NCBI GenBank assembly: GCA_027886175.1
Contig: JAJNNQ010000003.1
Coordinates: 6,797,501 to 6,861,500 of the forward strand
DNA length: 64,000 bases
Reading direction: 5' to 3'
DNA from: Phylloscopus collybita
Lineage: Eukaryota; Chordata; Aves; Passeriformes; Phylloscopidae
In this document: positions 37,701-50,341 of the stretch, one piece after another
Layout: each line of letters begins with the position of its first letter
How positions within the stretch are numbered: the stretch's first letter is position 1
Made by a program: the position numbers and the translations under genes
Notes under the pieces: model-generated
Seen by the model: the letters and a program-made list of their open reading frames with translations, nothing else
Database searches by the model: none
What the model was told of the DNA's origin: nothing

Positions 37701-40700
37701 ACACCTTAGAGACAAAAACCAGGGAAGGTGAGATGGTGCAGCCTGCATCTGTGGCAATTATTGGAACAAATCCCATCTGTGTGGCACTGGGGGATAGGGG
37801 CAAGCTCCTGCTCTCTGGGCAGGTCTCCTATGTGTCTTCAGTGCACATTTTAGCAGCCAGAATCTGGTTTTAATCTCCCCTATGACATTTGGTGTGTTAG
37901 GACAGTGATTTCTGCCTTGACCCTGATCATTCCTGTGGCCATCACCAGCAGCACAGCCCATGACAAAGCCAGCAGTGTCTGGAGGTGATTGACCCCAGGG
38001 AGGTGCCACAGAGCTCTCCAGCTCGGGAGTGTCCCCAAGACAGAGCTGGGATGTTCCTCTGGCTGTAGCTCCTTGGTGGTGAGGAATTCTGAGCCTGCAG
38101 CACATGAACCTCTTCCCAATTTGGGAGGTCCTTTGTACTCTGAGTGCTGGCCCCCAACACACAAACGAGCTTGGGAAAGAGGGTGGTGCACAGAGCTGCT
38201 GGAGAAAAGTGGGAGCTTTTCCCTGAAGGGAGGTACAACGTGTGTGGACCTCACACATCCACACACAAGGACATGTGGCCTGTCCTGGACACTGCCCCTG
38301 TGTAAAGCTGTGGGAGCTGTGGGAAGGAGGAAACCCACCCTCACTGAGCTGCCCATGCACAGCCTTGAGGTTCTCCCCAGCCACAGTGGGTGAAAAACCA
38401 TTCCCCAGAGGAATACAAGTGGGGACCAGGATGATACTGGAACAGTGGGATTGGGAGAGTCTGGAGACCTGAGAGAGAGTTTGGAGACCTGAATTAGGAC
38501 CTTGCATGGATCTGCAGCCTGCCCTGGTCAGCACAGCCTGGCATTTTCAGGCGAACCCACTTGTGGAGAAGTTGTTCAGTGCCAGACCTCTCAGTTCTCT
38601 CTGGGTATGTTGCACTGGAGCTGCAGTACTGAGATGGGTATCTTCCCAGGAGCTATTACAATATAACTCCCCACAAATAGCCCAGCAACCCAAAATCTAT
38701 CCCTGCATTCTGACAATTTCAGTGTGTTGCCAGCTCACCAATTCTTTAAGGCAGTTTTGCCCAGCACTGTTGAAAAGGAAAACACTCACTGTGCCCTGGG
38801 GGAAATGAAGCATGGAAGTCCCGTTATCACTGACAGAAGTTTTGTCTCTAATTCCCCATCTGCTCCTCTGAATGCTAACCTACAGTGCTGGCACATCAAC
38901 TTCAATGATAAATAAGAATTCCAAGCAGGAAGCAACAAAATATTAGTCAGATAGGCTGGTGGTGTCTGCAAAAATGTGGTGTGGATGCTCATGTTTCACA
39001 GAAGAGAAATTATGGGACAAAATAACACTGATCAAGGGAAAATGCTGTCACAGAACAGGACAAAGTAATGGTCAAAACCAGATTTATTTATTATTTTTCC
39101 TTTAACACATATAGGATCCTGCATAGTTCCTTCTTTCCTGTTCTTATTGTTATTTGTGTTTAGCAACTGAGTAAAATATACCACACGAGGCAAGAAATCT
39201 GTGAGGAGGGTAATAATGTGATACATAGTGTTAACTTGCTTGTTTTGGAAATATCCATTTATCTTGGTTAAATAGAAGCTTGGCCCGAGTACTAAGCCAA
39301 GTAATCATGATTAGGGAGAGAAAAAGACATTCACCTTCTTGGAAACTCAATACTTTCCAACAGTAATGGCACTGCAGTGACATTGTTCAAAGCTGGATGC
39401 TTGCAGCAATTAATATAGATTATTGTCATATGAGGAATGGAAACATCTGTGACTGGTCCTACCATTGCTTGCATTTCCAGACCAGTTATAAGACCAAAAT
39501 TACACGGGGTTTTTGTTTCATGGACGTGGCCCTTTCACTGTTCAGCGTTCTCCACTGCCCTCAGAGAACAGCAGAGATTTTGTTCTCTTTTTTTGGTTCA
39601 CAACTGCACTGAAGGCATATGCATACTCTTCTGTCTCAGAGAGACTCTGCTTTTGTTCTTTCTCACTATCATTTTTCCTGACTCTTAAGAAAAATTAGTT
39701 TTATGCTAAAAATTATACTACAAGCACACATCTGTAAAGGGATTCATGAACTCCCCAGCTTTTGTTTCCCAAAGAATCTGCATCTGTGTAATCCAGCATA
39801 TCAGGCACTGAACTCCTCTGCAGAGCAGGTGCTTTAGAGTTTACACTGGTTTTTGACCTCGTGGCAGGTGCAGCACTGGGCTAAGCCCACTGCATCAGCC
39901 TTCTCAGCAGTCAATTGACTCCTTGCCTCACCAGATTTCCCATCCACCTCAAACCAGCTGCCTTGTGCATTTCATTACCACCTTGCTGCAATAGACTGCT
40001 GCTCCTGCTCTCTCTTGTGCAGTCACATCACTACTCTCTTTTAGGTTGTGATCCCTGTCTTTCTATAACACTCTGCCTTCATGTGACCCACTTAGTTTCT
40101 AACTTTCTCCCTTGCCTTGCCCATCAGGCTGGATTTGATTGTGTCCTAACCATGAATGACTCCAGTAGAAAGGCTTCCTGCTTCTTGCACTGGAAATGGT
40201 TCTCTGGGGCATGTAGCTGCCCAGGAGGAATTAGGGTTTTGCATTGTTCTTCCAGTCAGCCAGTTGGCTTCTGTCCCTAATATGTGGCTTGGGCTTCCTT
40301 ACCATCACTCTACAGACTATTACAGAAGATACCTGGTCATATATGAGCACAGCTCCCCAACTGGTAAACATTAGCTCTGTTGAGAGGTCATTAGAAATAT
40401 TACTACCACATTATTCCCAGGAAATGTTCTATTTTGCTGTGAGTAGTAGAACTGCTCCATGGAGACAACTCCCTTCCATTCAATTACTGTCTTAATATTG
40501 AGCTCATTGTTAAAACAACAGCTCCTCACCACTAATCAGCAAAAAGCAATCAGGCAAAGCAAACAGGGATCTCCAGAGGACACAGGTGTGAGTTCAAAGG
40601 CCCACAGAGTTGTAGCCGTGTTGCACATGACTCAGACTCGAGAGCCGAAAAGCAGCTGCACCTACAGAATTACATTTTTAAAAATAAGGACATAAAAAGT

Positions 40701-43574
40701 TCAAATTCTGTGAAAACTACGTGAAATGTGTGCAGGAAAAAAAAATAATGTCTGGAGCTTTTCTACAGCACTTGGGCACAAGATTTTGTTTTGTGAATCT
40801 GAGCAATTTATCATATTCAACTAAGAGGGCTACAGATGGTGAAGTTTGTGTTCTGAAAGGATGACAAGCCACTGCAGAGTGCTTATGATGCCAATTTTAC
40901 CCTTTTGTAATAAGACAAAGAGGAAAGATGCTCATGAGAACCAAGCTGGGTGTTTGTTTTTACCAGAGAGTTGCTTATTTCACAGCTCCATGGCTCAGTA
41001 TCAGTAATATTGGGTATTAAACTGTCTTTCTCCATCAAGCCCTTTCCTTAGTTTCAAGGGAGACAAGGACTTTCTGTCCAGTGTCTGCCACAACTAGGTT
41101 TCGAAGAGGATGTGTCAGGACTACTCACAACCTGCCTGTAGACATTCCCCTGCTTTCAGAGGTCCTCCAGCAGGCCCAAGAGACCACATGTGATGGAACA
41201 CAAGTGCTAGTCAGCTGGAGAGACACATTCAAGCTCCTCCTGTTCCTCCAACCCAGCAGTCTCTGACATTTAGATCTCAATTATCTGTTCCTTGCACGTC
41301 AGCACATTTAATACAACATTTTTCACTGACAGACAGAGAAGTTAAACCAGCAGCACACAGTTAAGTAACTTCCTTGGATTTCCAGGTCACATTGGCAGGG
41401 TCATTCCAGCACTCCCAGTCCTCTTTCCTGTCACTTTTTTGAATCAGATCTTTTAGGAGCTTGTCTGCAGAAACACAGTGCAAAGTGGGTGTCTGCAATG
41501 GTGAAGGAGCTTTACACCAATACCCAAAGCAGAGATCCAACCTGCTTACTGGGTGAGCAGTGCAGCCTGGAGATCTTGTCCAGACCAGGGATGATGCCAC
41601 AGAAGAGCTTTTGCAAATCATGCCCTTGCTCTGCTCTGAGTCTGTCTCACACCTGTACTTTTCCAGATGTCTCTGGGTAGTGGTCTTTGGTAAGATGTGA
41701 CATGAGAAGCTGCAGCAGTGGCTTTGTACTGGTGCTCCCTGTCCACCCCTCAGCAGCACACGGATCTGCCAGCTGTGCTCTGCTAGATGTTCGTAAAAAT
41801 TAACAAGATTAAGAGCAGACTGCTGTATTTTACCACAGAAAATAAAGTCAAACAACAGCTAAAACTGGGGAGGGGAGGAGGGAAAGGGGAGCACAGAAGA
41901 CAGACCAAAGGCAACAGAAGAGTTGTATTTATTTTCTAATCCCATCTCTTTTAGTGTCTGTGATGAGCGCTGTAACTAAAGGAATCTAACTGAATTAGAA
42001 TTTCAATATGTCCTGAGCAGATTGGAGCTGTTTCCATTCATGAGCAGCACGTCCCAGCTGTAATTGCCTGCTTGCTTATCCACACAGCTCTTTACAGCTA
42101 ATCCAAATGCAGACTCAAAAATAAATAGTGCCAGAGCATTCACTCCCTGCTGGGCAGTAGTTTTAGCTCTCCTCTGCCTTTGCTTTGTTCCGGCCGGTGC
42201 TCTCCATGGCACAGGGGCTGACTCAAAGGAGATAAAAGATGATTGACCTGCTCAAGGAATTAGGTGACAGAAAAGCCACTCCTGCCATATCTGCCCTGCC
42301 TGTTTGTGCTTTTCCTCTGGGTGCTGCTTTGCATCTCTTTATCCTTCTCTGCCCTCACCTCCCTCCCCAGCCACATCACCCATGCAATGTGCCTCTCCTC
42401 TGTGGTTTCCCTAAAAGCTGCTGGTGTCCTCTCTGTCCCCAGCAGCACATCACCCTTCCCCTCCCTGTGCTCCTACCCTCAAACACTCTGCCAGTATTTC
42501 AGTGCTGAAGTGAAACTCTCTTCAGGGACATTTAAAAGCCGTGTCCTTCTCAGATCAGCTTCTCTGGAGGGGTGTAAAGCTGAGGCACAGTTGCACAAAG
42601 GTGGAAGGGGTGTCCCCATGGACAGGACTTGGCACAAGCACAAAGCAAAGCTCTGCCTTTTCTCTCTGACACAGGCACTGTGTCTTGGCTCTCCTCCCTC
42701 CTTGCTGGGTGGAAGGAGGTTGTCCACCATTTTTTAGGCTGTTTATTCAACTACAGCCACCACAGTCTTCCTGGGAGCCTTTGGCCAAGTCTCAGCAGCC
42801 TTTGTGCCTCTGTTCATCACCTCTAAAACAGCACTGCCAACACTCTGTTGCTTCACACTTTGGGGTGTAAATCCCAGGTCTCTCAAATGGCAGTGGTGAA
42901 AGGACATGGGAGTCAAGCCTGAAGCCACTTCACTTTGGCATAGCCAGAGGCATTCAGCTCCCACTGTGCAACAAATTACTCTTAAAAATAGATTTATTAG
43001 TATCCAAAACAGCATCCTTTAAGACCTGGTCAAGTAGGTACCCACAAAAACTCAGCTGGGGAAAAGGTCATTCCCTCCTAATGACCATCAAAGAGACTGA
43101 CCTCAGCATGGAGCAGTCTACCTCCACTCCATCTCCTTTCTGGCACCACATTTCGGTTTCTCACTGGGTTTATCAGAGCACAGCCAAGAGCCACAGAGCC
43201 TCTTCACTGCCACCCACGTGCTCTTATCCAGCCAGCCTGGCCCAGGGCTGTACAGCTCTTGTGGTGCAGTGCAGCACCCAAGGTGATCTATCCCTCTGCA
43301 ATTGCAGAGGACTGTGTTAAGATTTAAAGGAGAGCATCAAGTGAGGTAGTGCAGCGCTTTCACTGCCTTCCTCCTTACCCCCAGGATCCTTCTCCATCAG
43401 TGTGATACTACCTGGTCTTTGGCAGAACAGATCCCCCTATAAAACTCTCTTGGCTCAGCTGGACAGAAGCAAATTGCAGGGAGGTGACCCTGCACTTGCT
43501 ACTGCTACACCCCCTCCCAGAGCCAGCCCCCTTTTCCAGGCAGATTGTGCCCTTCTCTGAGGCCAGGGAGCAGC
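34772..43574. other. Non-coding, nothing recognised apart from the 38392 repeat fragment
   Basis: Unique sequence. The longest frame of the window (minus strand, 37758-38534) lies here but shows no family motifs and crosses the dispersed 27-base repeat, so it is not called. No RNA gene or complete transposon was seen. Confidence 0.6.
38392..38418 (-). repeat. Inverted match to the 46997-47023 repeat
   Basis: These 27 bases are the exact reverse complement of 46997-47023. Similarity fades quickly on both sides. This suggests a fragment of the same dispersed family, lacking the second arm of the hairpin seen at 47021-47030. Confidence 0.6.
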
Positions 43575-43760
43575 TGAGATGACGAATATAGCGCTGGTCC
43601 AATGTGTCACTCGCTACGTAAATTTAAATTCAGCGCAGAAAGCTAAAAATGTTTGCAGAATCCTGACAGGCAAAGTGGACAATTACGTTCAGCTGTTCCT
43701 CACAAACGCTGATCCCCATGACTGCAGCGTGCCAAGAGAGGCATTGCCTCGTGCCTGGAT
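43575..43760. promoter_or_regulatory. CpG-retaining conserved-looking block
   Basis: GATGACGAATATAGCGCTGG, a CCAAT motif, CTCGCTACGTAAATTTAAATTC and further CpGs give about nine CpGs in 185 bases of otherwise moderate G+C. This combination is unlike the neutral background and resembles a conserved non-coding regulatory element. The long open frame that crosses it is not recognisable and is probably incidental. Confidence 0.28.
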
Positions 43761-46700
43761 TGCAAACTCACCAGCACCAACACATGGGGGTGGTGACAAG
43801 GGCTGGCTCCTCACCACATGCTCTGCCACCTGGAGATGCTCTGAAAGTGTCCTCTGCCAGGTACAGTGGTGGCACCAGCACTTCTCTTGTACAGATGAGG
43901 AAGCTGAGGCCAAAATGCCAGACTGCTCCAAGGCAACCAAAAGGTCACCAAAGAAGAAAAGAGTTGTGAGTCTCTTGCTTGCAGTGACAGACAGTAGCTC
44001 CCTCTCTGTAGCTGACCTGGGCACACGGGAATTTCTCCAAATTTGCTGTTTCAATCAACTAAATCAGAATAGTTGAGACTAACACAGTGTGGCCTAGGTG
44101 AGTGAAACGAGTTGTCACTGGGATAGATGTGACAGAAATGTATAGAAAGAGGCACTTGGAAAAAAATAAGAAAAGAAAATTGGAGAAGGAAGGTAAAGGT
44201 AAAAAGGTCATGAAGAATAAAGGCTATAAAATCTACAGGCAGGTTGGGTGGAATAGGAAGGTAGCTCTTGGGAAAGTGGAAGCCTAGGGATAAAGGGCAT
44301 AATTAAATGGCAAGGCTTGAAAGCTTTTTCAAAACAAAGAAAGTCAGTACTGGAGAGAAAAACATCATGAGATGGAAACCTGGAAGATTCAGAGGTTACA
44401 TTGGAATATTTAATTTTGAAGTGTAGACATATTGTTATGTAGCAGGGAGATACAGACACCTCAGCCTTTCTGAATACTTCTCTTTCTCCTGTATAGGCAG
44501 GAAAGGGGGAATTACCAACTCTCAAGGATGACTTCAGGTATAAAGAAATGTTGCCTTAGAAAACATACCCCTGTGTCACTGTGTTCTGCACACAGCTAAT
44601 CTGCACCTCCATGTGATGGCTTCAATTGTCACTGGCAGCCCCATTCTCCTCCTTTGGATATGGAATGTCCTAGACATGGCTGTGACATGGGAATCCAGTA
44701 AGACCACTCTGTGTCCAGGATCCTCATTCAACTTAAAATCTGCATGGAGAGCTCAGGTCTGAGCTCTGGGGAGATTTCAGAGCAGGGTCAGAAACAGAGG
44801 CAAGGCATTAATTAAGCATCATTAACCATCACTCTTCCTATACTCTTGTCAGTACATTAGCACCAGCTGCCCATTGTCCATTTTCCCCTTGCCATAGTGA
44901 GGAACCCCAGACTGAAGGGTTCATCTGCTGGTTGGATTAGTCTGTGAGTACAGCTGGGGCTCCTGAGATGCTGCAACAAGAGCAGCAATTTGTGTCACTC
45001 TGTCCTGTCCCGTGCCCATCAGCTGTGGAGCTGCAAAGTTCTGTCATGAGGCACAAATTCACCCTTTGATGTTGCTTTTGCTGTTCCTCAATTCAGAGTT
45101 GCTGCTGCCAGAGCATTAAATGTTCCCTAAGTGGTGACTGTCTTCTGCTAATGCAGATGCATTTCTTTTGTGAGTTAGCTTAATTGTGTTCTTGGTGTGT
45201 GTTTTCTGTCTTGTTTTGGATGTAAACCTTGGTCTAGTTCTTTTATTCTTTTAAAACCAGAACTGGAAAACTGCCCTGGATCATCTCCTGAATCAGACAG
45301 GAGTATCTTAATACAGTAGTTACTTCTACCACTCTGCCTGGGAGACTCTTCCGTGCTCTAAGGCACCTGAAAGCCAGACTACCCTCCAGTCAGGCTACAC
45401 TTCACATTAAAAATTCAACAGGCTGTTTTATCTATTCTCCCAGCCTTCATCACACACCACTTTTCCCTGTTTTCTGGCTCATCAAAGCCATAAGAGAACA
45501 TTCTATCACCAGACAGAGGCATGGGTGAGAGCTGTTGGGACACAAAGTCTAATTGTCAATATTCAGTGAATTCACCTCAAAATGAACAGCTGTCTTCTTG
45601 CAGGCTGTCCTTGATGCCTGGTTTCAGTCTCTTCTTTTTCTCATGGGGGATGGTGGGTGGGACCACACAAAAAAAGGGTCTACCCAGGCATGAGAGAGTC
45701 CAAATATTTTGTATCACTCAACAGCAACTGACTCGTCTGTCCAAGAACTGGCACTGATAGCTGTGGGGAGAGATTAACATGTGGACTGGCAGGAAAACTT
45801 TGGGGTTTCCAGAGAACTTCCCTGGGGTTTGAATGAATCTTCTGGCTGGGAAGTACTGGGATAAAGCATGCAGCAGTTGTCAGCATGGACAGTGGGGGGT
45901 GTGGGTGTATTCAGAGATGAGGTGGTCAGTGATTGTATCTTTAGGTGAATGTTTAGCTTCTGTTGCCTTTTAATGAACCAGGGTATCTTTTATGAGGCAA
46001 AATTAATGCAAGTGCTTCTCTTTTTACAGTGGCCACATTGCCCAGGAAATGGAATGTCATAAGGGGAGAAAAGCTCATTAGTTTGGTGCCATAAATGGTT
46101 CTCCAAGGTCTCAGAAACTCTGTGATTAACATAAACATAGACAGAGGCAATTACAAGCCAACACGCATATAAAACCCAGCTTTCCATTTAGAAACACAGT
46201 CTGCAACATTTCTCTTTGGCTGTTCACAGCTGTGGTGACCTAGAGGTAAGGGACTTTTCATACCAATCATGACACAAAGTGAAGACAGAGGAGGGAGAGC
46301 AGCCAACCCAGGGTGAAAGTGAGGACAACAGACTAATATGGGGTAATATATGGCATGTGATATAGTCCCCAAGGTACCAGCTAAGGGATTTTGTGATTTA
46401 CCCTCAGAACTATATCCTTTTTTTGGAGCAATTTGAGGGAAATGCTGGCCTGCTGTGTTTTCTTCACACTGAAATCCTCAGTCAGGTGATTGCTGTTGGG
46501 TGGACATGTTGATACTCCTTAGGACAGGGCAGAATAGTTCTAATTTTATAACAGCAATCTCACCTTGTAATGGTTGAAAAAGTGGACATCTTGTCAGGTT
46601 TTCTAGTGAGTTCCATGAAATCCACCAGCAGATTATTGTAATGCTCAAGAAGAGGATGAGAACACGAGAAGATGGGAGGAGTGGCAGCATCACAGACTCA

Positions 46701-46984
46701 TGTATTTGTACCAGACTGCACTCTGTACTCTGCATTTCTGCCCTTAACCTTGAGCATTTACTCAGAATAGACACAGGTATGAAGAATGAGGTGTGTTTTG
46801 TAAAAACCAAAGCTTGGCCTCCTTGCCTGTCACTGTGGCAACCGTGTCAAGAGCCAACTGCTTTGATGCCACACTGCAAAAATAGTGAAGGAGACAGAGG
46901 TGTCCAGGCAAGGTCAGGCAGAAAGCCCAGAGTCCCACCCAGCACCCTGACTAGCAAGAGTCACATCAACTACAGCAGCTTCTG
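43761..46984. other. Non-coding, nothing recognised
   Basis: Unique sequence, including a purine-rich stretch at about 44100-44300 (AAAAAATAAGAAAAGAAAATTGG type). No gene or transposon was recognised. Confidence 0.65.
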
Positions 46985-47330
46985 GATAACCTGCTGTTGT
47001 ATTCCTCTGGGGAATGGTTTTTCCCCAGAGCCCCCTGAAGCCTGTAACCATGTAGTTTGACCCTCCCTTCCTATCTTGGCCCTATTGGCTCAGGTCCAGC
47101 CATCTCTCCTGAGCAGGAGACGAGATAAAGTCATGTTCTTCCTTGTTTGTCCTCTTTCTGCCCTGGAACCCTTCAAGAGTAAAGCCTTGGACTAATCCCA
47201 GGGGGTAAGAGCCTCTTTTGGAATCTTTTGTCCTGTTCCTGAGATATCCCTGCAAAACCTCTCAAGGAACTGAGCTAGCCAAAGGAGCCCTGGGGGATAT
47301 TTCAACCTGCCCTATAGGAATATCCCCCAC
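46985..47330. repeat. Probable LTR-like dispersed repeat bounded by two perfect hairpins
   Basis: The left part (46997-47023) shares 27 consecutive bases, inverted, with 38392-38418, so this is interspersed sequence. A perfect hairpin of CTCTGGGGAA/TTCCCCAGAG (47005-47014 with 47021-47030) sits at the left. A second hairpin of TGGGGGATATT/AATATCCCCCA (47291-47301 with 47319-47329) sits at the right. Between them the text resembles the R/U5 part of an endogenous retroviral LTR: an inverted CCAAT motif near 47088, AGATAAAG, then AGAGTAAAGCCTTGGACTAAT and CCTCTTTTGGAATCTTTTG. No internal retroviral gene, primer-binding site or second LTR is seen. It could be a decayed solo LTR or another non-autonomous element. 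The class and edges are uncertain. Confidence 0.45.
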
Positions 47331-47543
47331 AGAGTCCTGGTAGTGAAAAAAGCAGCTTGAGGCATCTCTTCTCCACTGTTTTTAACAGGTATTTTTGTGA
47401 CTTTGGGTGCTCCGTCTGTTCAAACAATAACACCATCCACTCTGAATGCGAGGCTGACATCCTGCAGTAATGAGTTTCACAGGCTGGTTACTTGTTGCAT
47501 GATAAAAATAAGTTGCCAGCAGCTGACTCTGAGAAGCAATGGG

Positions 47544-47574
<31 letters not shown>

Positions 47575-50230
47575 CCAAAACAACCCAAGAAAAAGTAGTG
47601 TTACTTGTTTTCCCAGGAAAAATAGAAGGGGGCAGTGAAGAAACACGGTTCACAGTCCTGCCTAGAGACTTACCCAGGAGAGGAGAAAGGCATGGAGGTT
47701 TCTGAACTGACCTGGTGGGGCAGAGCATGCTCATGAAGGTTGCAACTTTGGAAGGTTATGAATCCTCCAGAGGCCTTCAAAGAAGGGTCTTGGGGAGTAT
47801 GTATGGTTGCTGGTGCACAGAAGGTTTTTACCTAACATCTAACCCCTGCCTAAAGGAACCATGGACTTCAGTCACTTATGTCCACCTCTGGAGTAGTGTT
47901 ATGATGTCATCAGGGTTACAATTTTACACAAAATTAGGTGTGCAATTGTGTGTTAAATAGTGGTAGTTAGCTTGGATTGTTCAACTAACGAAGCAGGAAG
48001 CATTAAAGCTGTCACATATGGACTGCTCCAGGGCACTGGCACTGTAAGGGAGCCTGAAATCACTCTGACTTCACTGGGAAGAGAAGCATTCCTTCTCTGG
48101 CATCCCCTCAGTGGGACAGACCCCCTCACCCAGCTGCCAGCCCAGCAGTGCTCCTGAAATTTGCTCTGGAGCTTATAAATCTGGCTCCCTGCCCAGGGAG
48201 TCCTGCCCAGGTGTCCCTGTAGGCTCAGACAGGTGGCAGAAGCTGCTGATGACCTCTAATGTGTGCCCAGGTTTTGCTTAATTAAGAAAAGGCTCGCTAA
48301 TAGCATCCACCACCATTTCCTGATGGCTCTGGGACCACTCAGGCTGTGGCAGCACAACCAGCCAGGCTTTCCTGTAGTGTGTGACATCCTAAAGAGTGCA
48401 ATGGCAAATACATAATTTTATTTTCCAGCATTAAGGGACTCAGTCTGGCACAGGCTCAGTCCAGCAGGCAATGTTGCCCTTGGGTACTTGGTGTGACCCC
48501 TCCTGCATGGCTTGGAGCAGAGGCACCAGCTGGGTGGTCACTGTGGTTCTTTCTGAGGTAATGTGGGTAAAATCTTCTCCAGCAGTGTGAAGATTTGGCT
48601 CAAGGTCTTAACAAGTGAAATTTCCAACCAATATCTCTATCAAAACACTTAGTTGTTGGCTATATTAATTAGATCCCAGCAGATGCTACTTTACCTTCTA
48701 AACTATAGTTATTTCAGGGACATAGTGCCTCATCTTGTTGTTTATTCCCCAATACTTAACTACAGTGGTTGTAAGGAAAGAACAGAATTGTTCTTGGCAT
48801 TCAGACTGCAATGATGACCACAGAATCAGGGAGAGGGCTGGGGGAGAATGCCCTCCTCCCTTCTTTTGGACCACCTTCTTGTCCAATTTGCTGTTCACAA
48901 ATGCAGCCAAGAGCTTCATCAAATATTGCCACCTCTTATTTTAAGCAAGGTCCTTGTCTGCTAATCCCAGTCCTGAGCCAGCATCTGAGCAGGGCAGCAG
49001 GATCCCAGCAGGGAGGAGGTGACAGGAACACCAGTTTGGCCAGTTTGCCCAGCCAGCTGCCCAACCAGGGTGTGAATTTGACCTGGGGCTGTGTCATGGA
49101 CCCTGTGGTGGGGGCTCTGAGCTCAGTCCCCTGGCACACATCAGCCTGTCTGCACACAGATGGATTTTGGCTCCTGTCCATGTCAGTCTTCCCCTGCAGC
49201 CACCTCTACAGTATTTAAGTATTCTCCTGGTTCACCACTATGCAAATATTGAAATTAGCCCTTTGCATGATTATGGAGACAGTGACATTAGAGACTTTCT
49301 CAGATTGTGTGCCTTCTCTGCTGGCAGCATCAGCCATCAGGTTTATTTTTCAGTGATCCAAAGAATGGCCCCCAGTGAATGAAAACTTCATAATGAAGTA
49401 TTTGGTATCTGGAATGTTTTTTCTTTAAGCTTTTATCTGAATGCATTAAAAACACAAAATGTTGGGCTGTGAAAAAATACAAAATGCAGCCTTCATAGGA
49501 ATGGCCCAATTGTCAGAGAGCAAGATTTTTAACTGAGCCTCACTAAAACCAGAAGAAATTAAGAGGAGCTACAAGGGGAGCCACAGCCTCGCTATCAGGT
49601 CCAGTGTGGCCTGAGACCCTGAGAGAAGGCAACAGATCTCATACCCTGAAGTGAAATAAAGAAGTCCTTGGGCAGGTATCTAGCTGGTCTGGCCAAATGG
49701 CCTCAGGATAGCAATTCCTTCATAGGAAAAGATACCTTTGTCATAACAGTTACATTTCCACAAAATGCTGCATTTACATCTTATACTTGTGCCTCATTCA
49801 GACACACTCCCTGAGAGCCTCACCTTACAAGGAGCTGCAGAACAACCAGAAACATGTAATGAGTGTGTATCTGCTTAAACAAGAGCCATTTTGTCCCTGA
49901 AAAATGCTGCCATAAGAACATTGGACACAGCTGTTGCCTTTTCTTAAACTACTGAGGATTTCTTGCCCGTGGTATGAATCCTTTGCAGCGTGGAGCTGAT
50001 CTAAACCTGGTTAGCCAGCCTCACCTTTTGCCAGTGGGGCTAGTGGGATTTATTCTCCATTCTAACACACTGGTCTCTCACCCCCCCTTATTTTACATCT
50101 CACCTCGAGTTCACAAATGGTCCATCCTCAGAGCACAAGGGGCATGGCCACGGGGGATCTGGCACGCTGGGTTTTGTGTGCTCTGCCACCTGGGATGGGC
50201 AGTGACAAAAGTTATCCCTCTTCCCCCCAG
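47331..50230. other. Non-coding region immediately upstream of the first KCNMB2 coding exon
   Basis: It contains the A30 run at 47544 and otherwise unique sequence. Its end provides the polypyrimidine tract and AG of the inferred acceptor at 50230. It is probably the 3' part of a 5'UTR intron of KCNMB2. Confidence 0.6.
47544..47573 (+). repeat. A30 homopolymer
   Basis: An uninterrupted run of 30 A follows AAGCAATGGG and precedes GCCAAAACAACCC. No retrogene or SINE body was recognised upstream, so it is reported only as a homopolymer. The exact length is liable to sequencing error. Confidence 0.95.
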
Positions 50231-50341
50231 GTCCTTCCATCGTCCCGCTGCAGCGAGCAGAGCCAACACTGGGCAACCCTCTAAAATGTTTATTTGGACC
50301 AGTGGCCGGGGATCTACATCTTACAGACACGATGAGAAAAG
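50231..50341 (+). CDS. KCNMB2: KCNMB2 first coding exon (5'UTR 50231-50285, CDS 50286-50341): BK channel beta-2 subunit N-terminus
   Basis: This exon encodes residues 1-18 and the first two bases of codon 19 of the BK channel beta-2 subunit. The peptide begins MFIWTSGR and ends SYRHDEK. In the known family the FIW tripeptide at residues 2-4 is the hydrophobic head of the tethered inactivation ball, which plugs the BK alpha pore from the cytoplasmic side. The donor is AAAAG|GTAAAC, with GT at 50342-50343. A pyrimidine-rich tract ending CCCCCCAG at 50230 gives a good acceptor, so 55 bases of 5'UTR are inferred. The start codon has A at -3 and is the first ATG after that acceptor. The frame stays open upstream to about 49974, so an unspliced start further left cannot be excluded. 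Identity is firm because the protein continues correctly across two downstream exons. The upstream exon edge is an inference. Confidence 0.93.

Noticed and set aside
37758..38534. 258-codon open frame on the minus strand, the longest in the window
   Set aside because: No recognisable domain. It is rich in Ser, Pro, Gly and Cys as expected for chance frames in G+C-richer DNA, has overlapping frames on both strands, and crosses a dispersed repeat.
43579..44076. 165-codon plus-strand frame over the CpG-retaining block
   Set aside because: No motif or family resemblance was found. Composition shifts part-way through, and good splice sites bounding a coding exon were not identified.
47544..47573. 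A30 run as the tail of a processed pseudogene or SINE
   Set aside because: No recognisable retrogene body, RNA polymerase III promoter boxes or target-site duplication was seen next to it.
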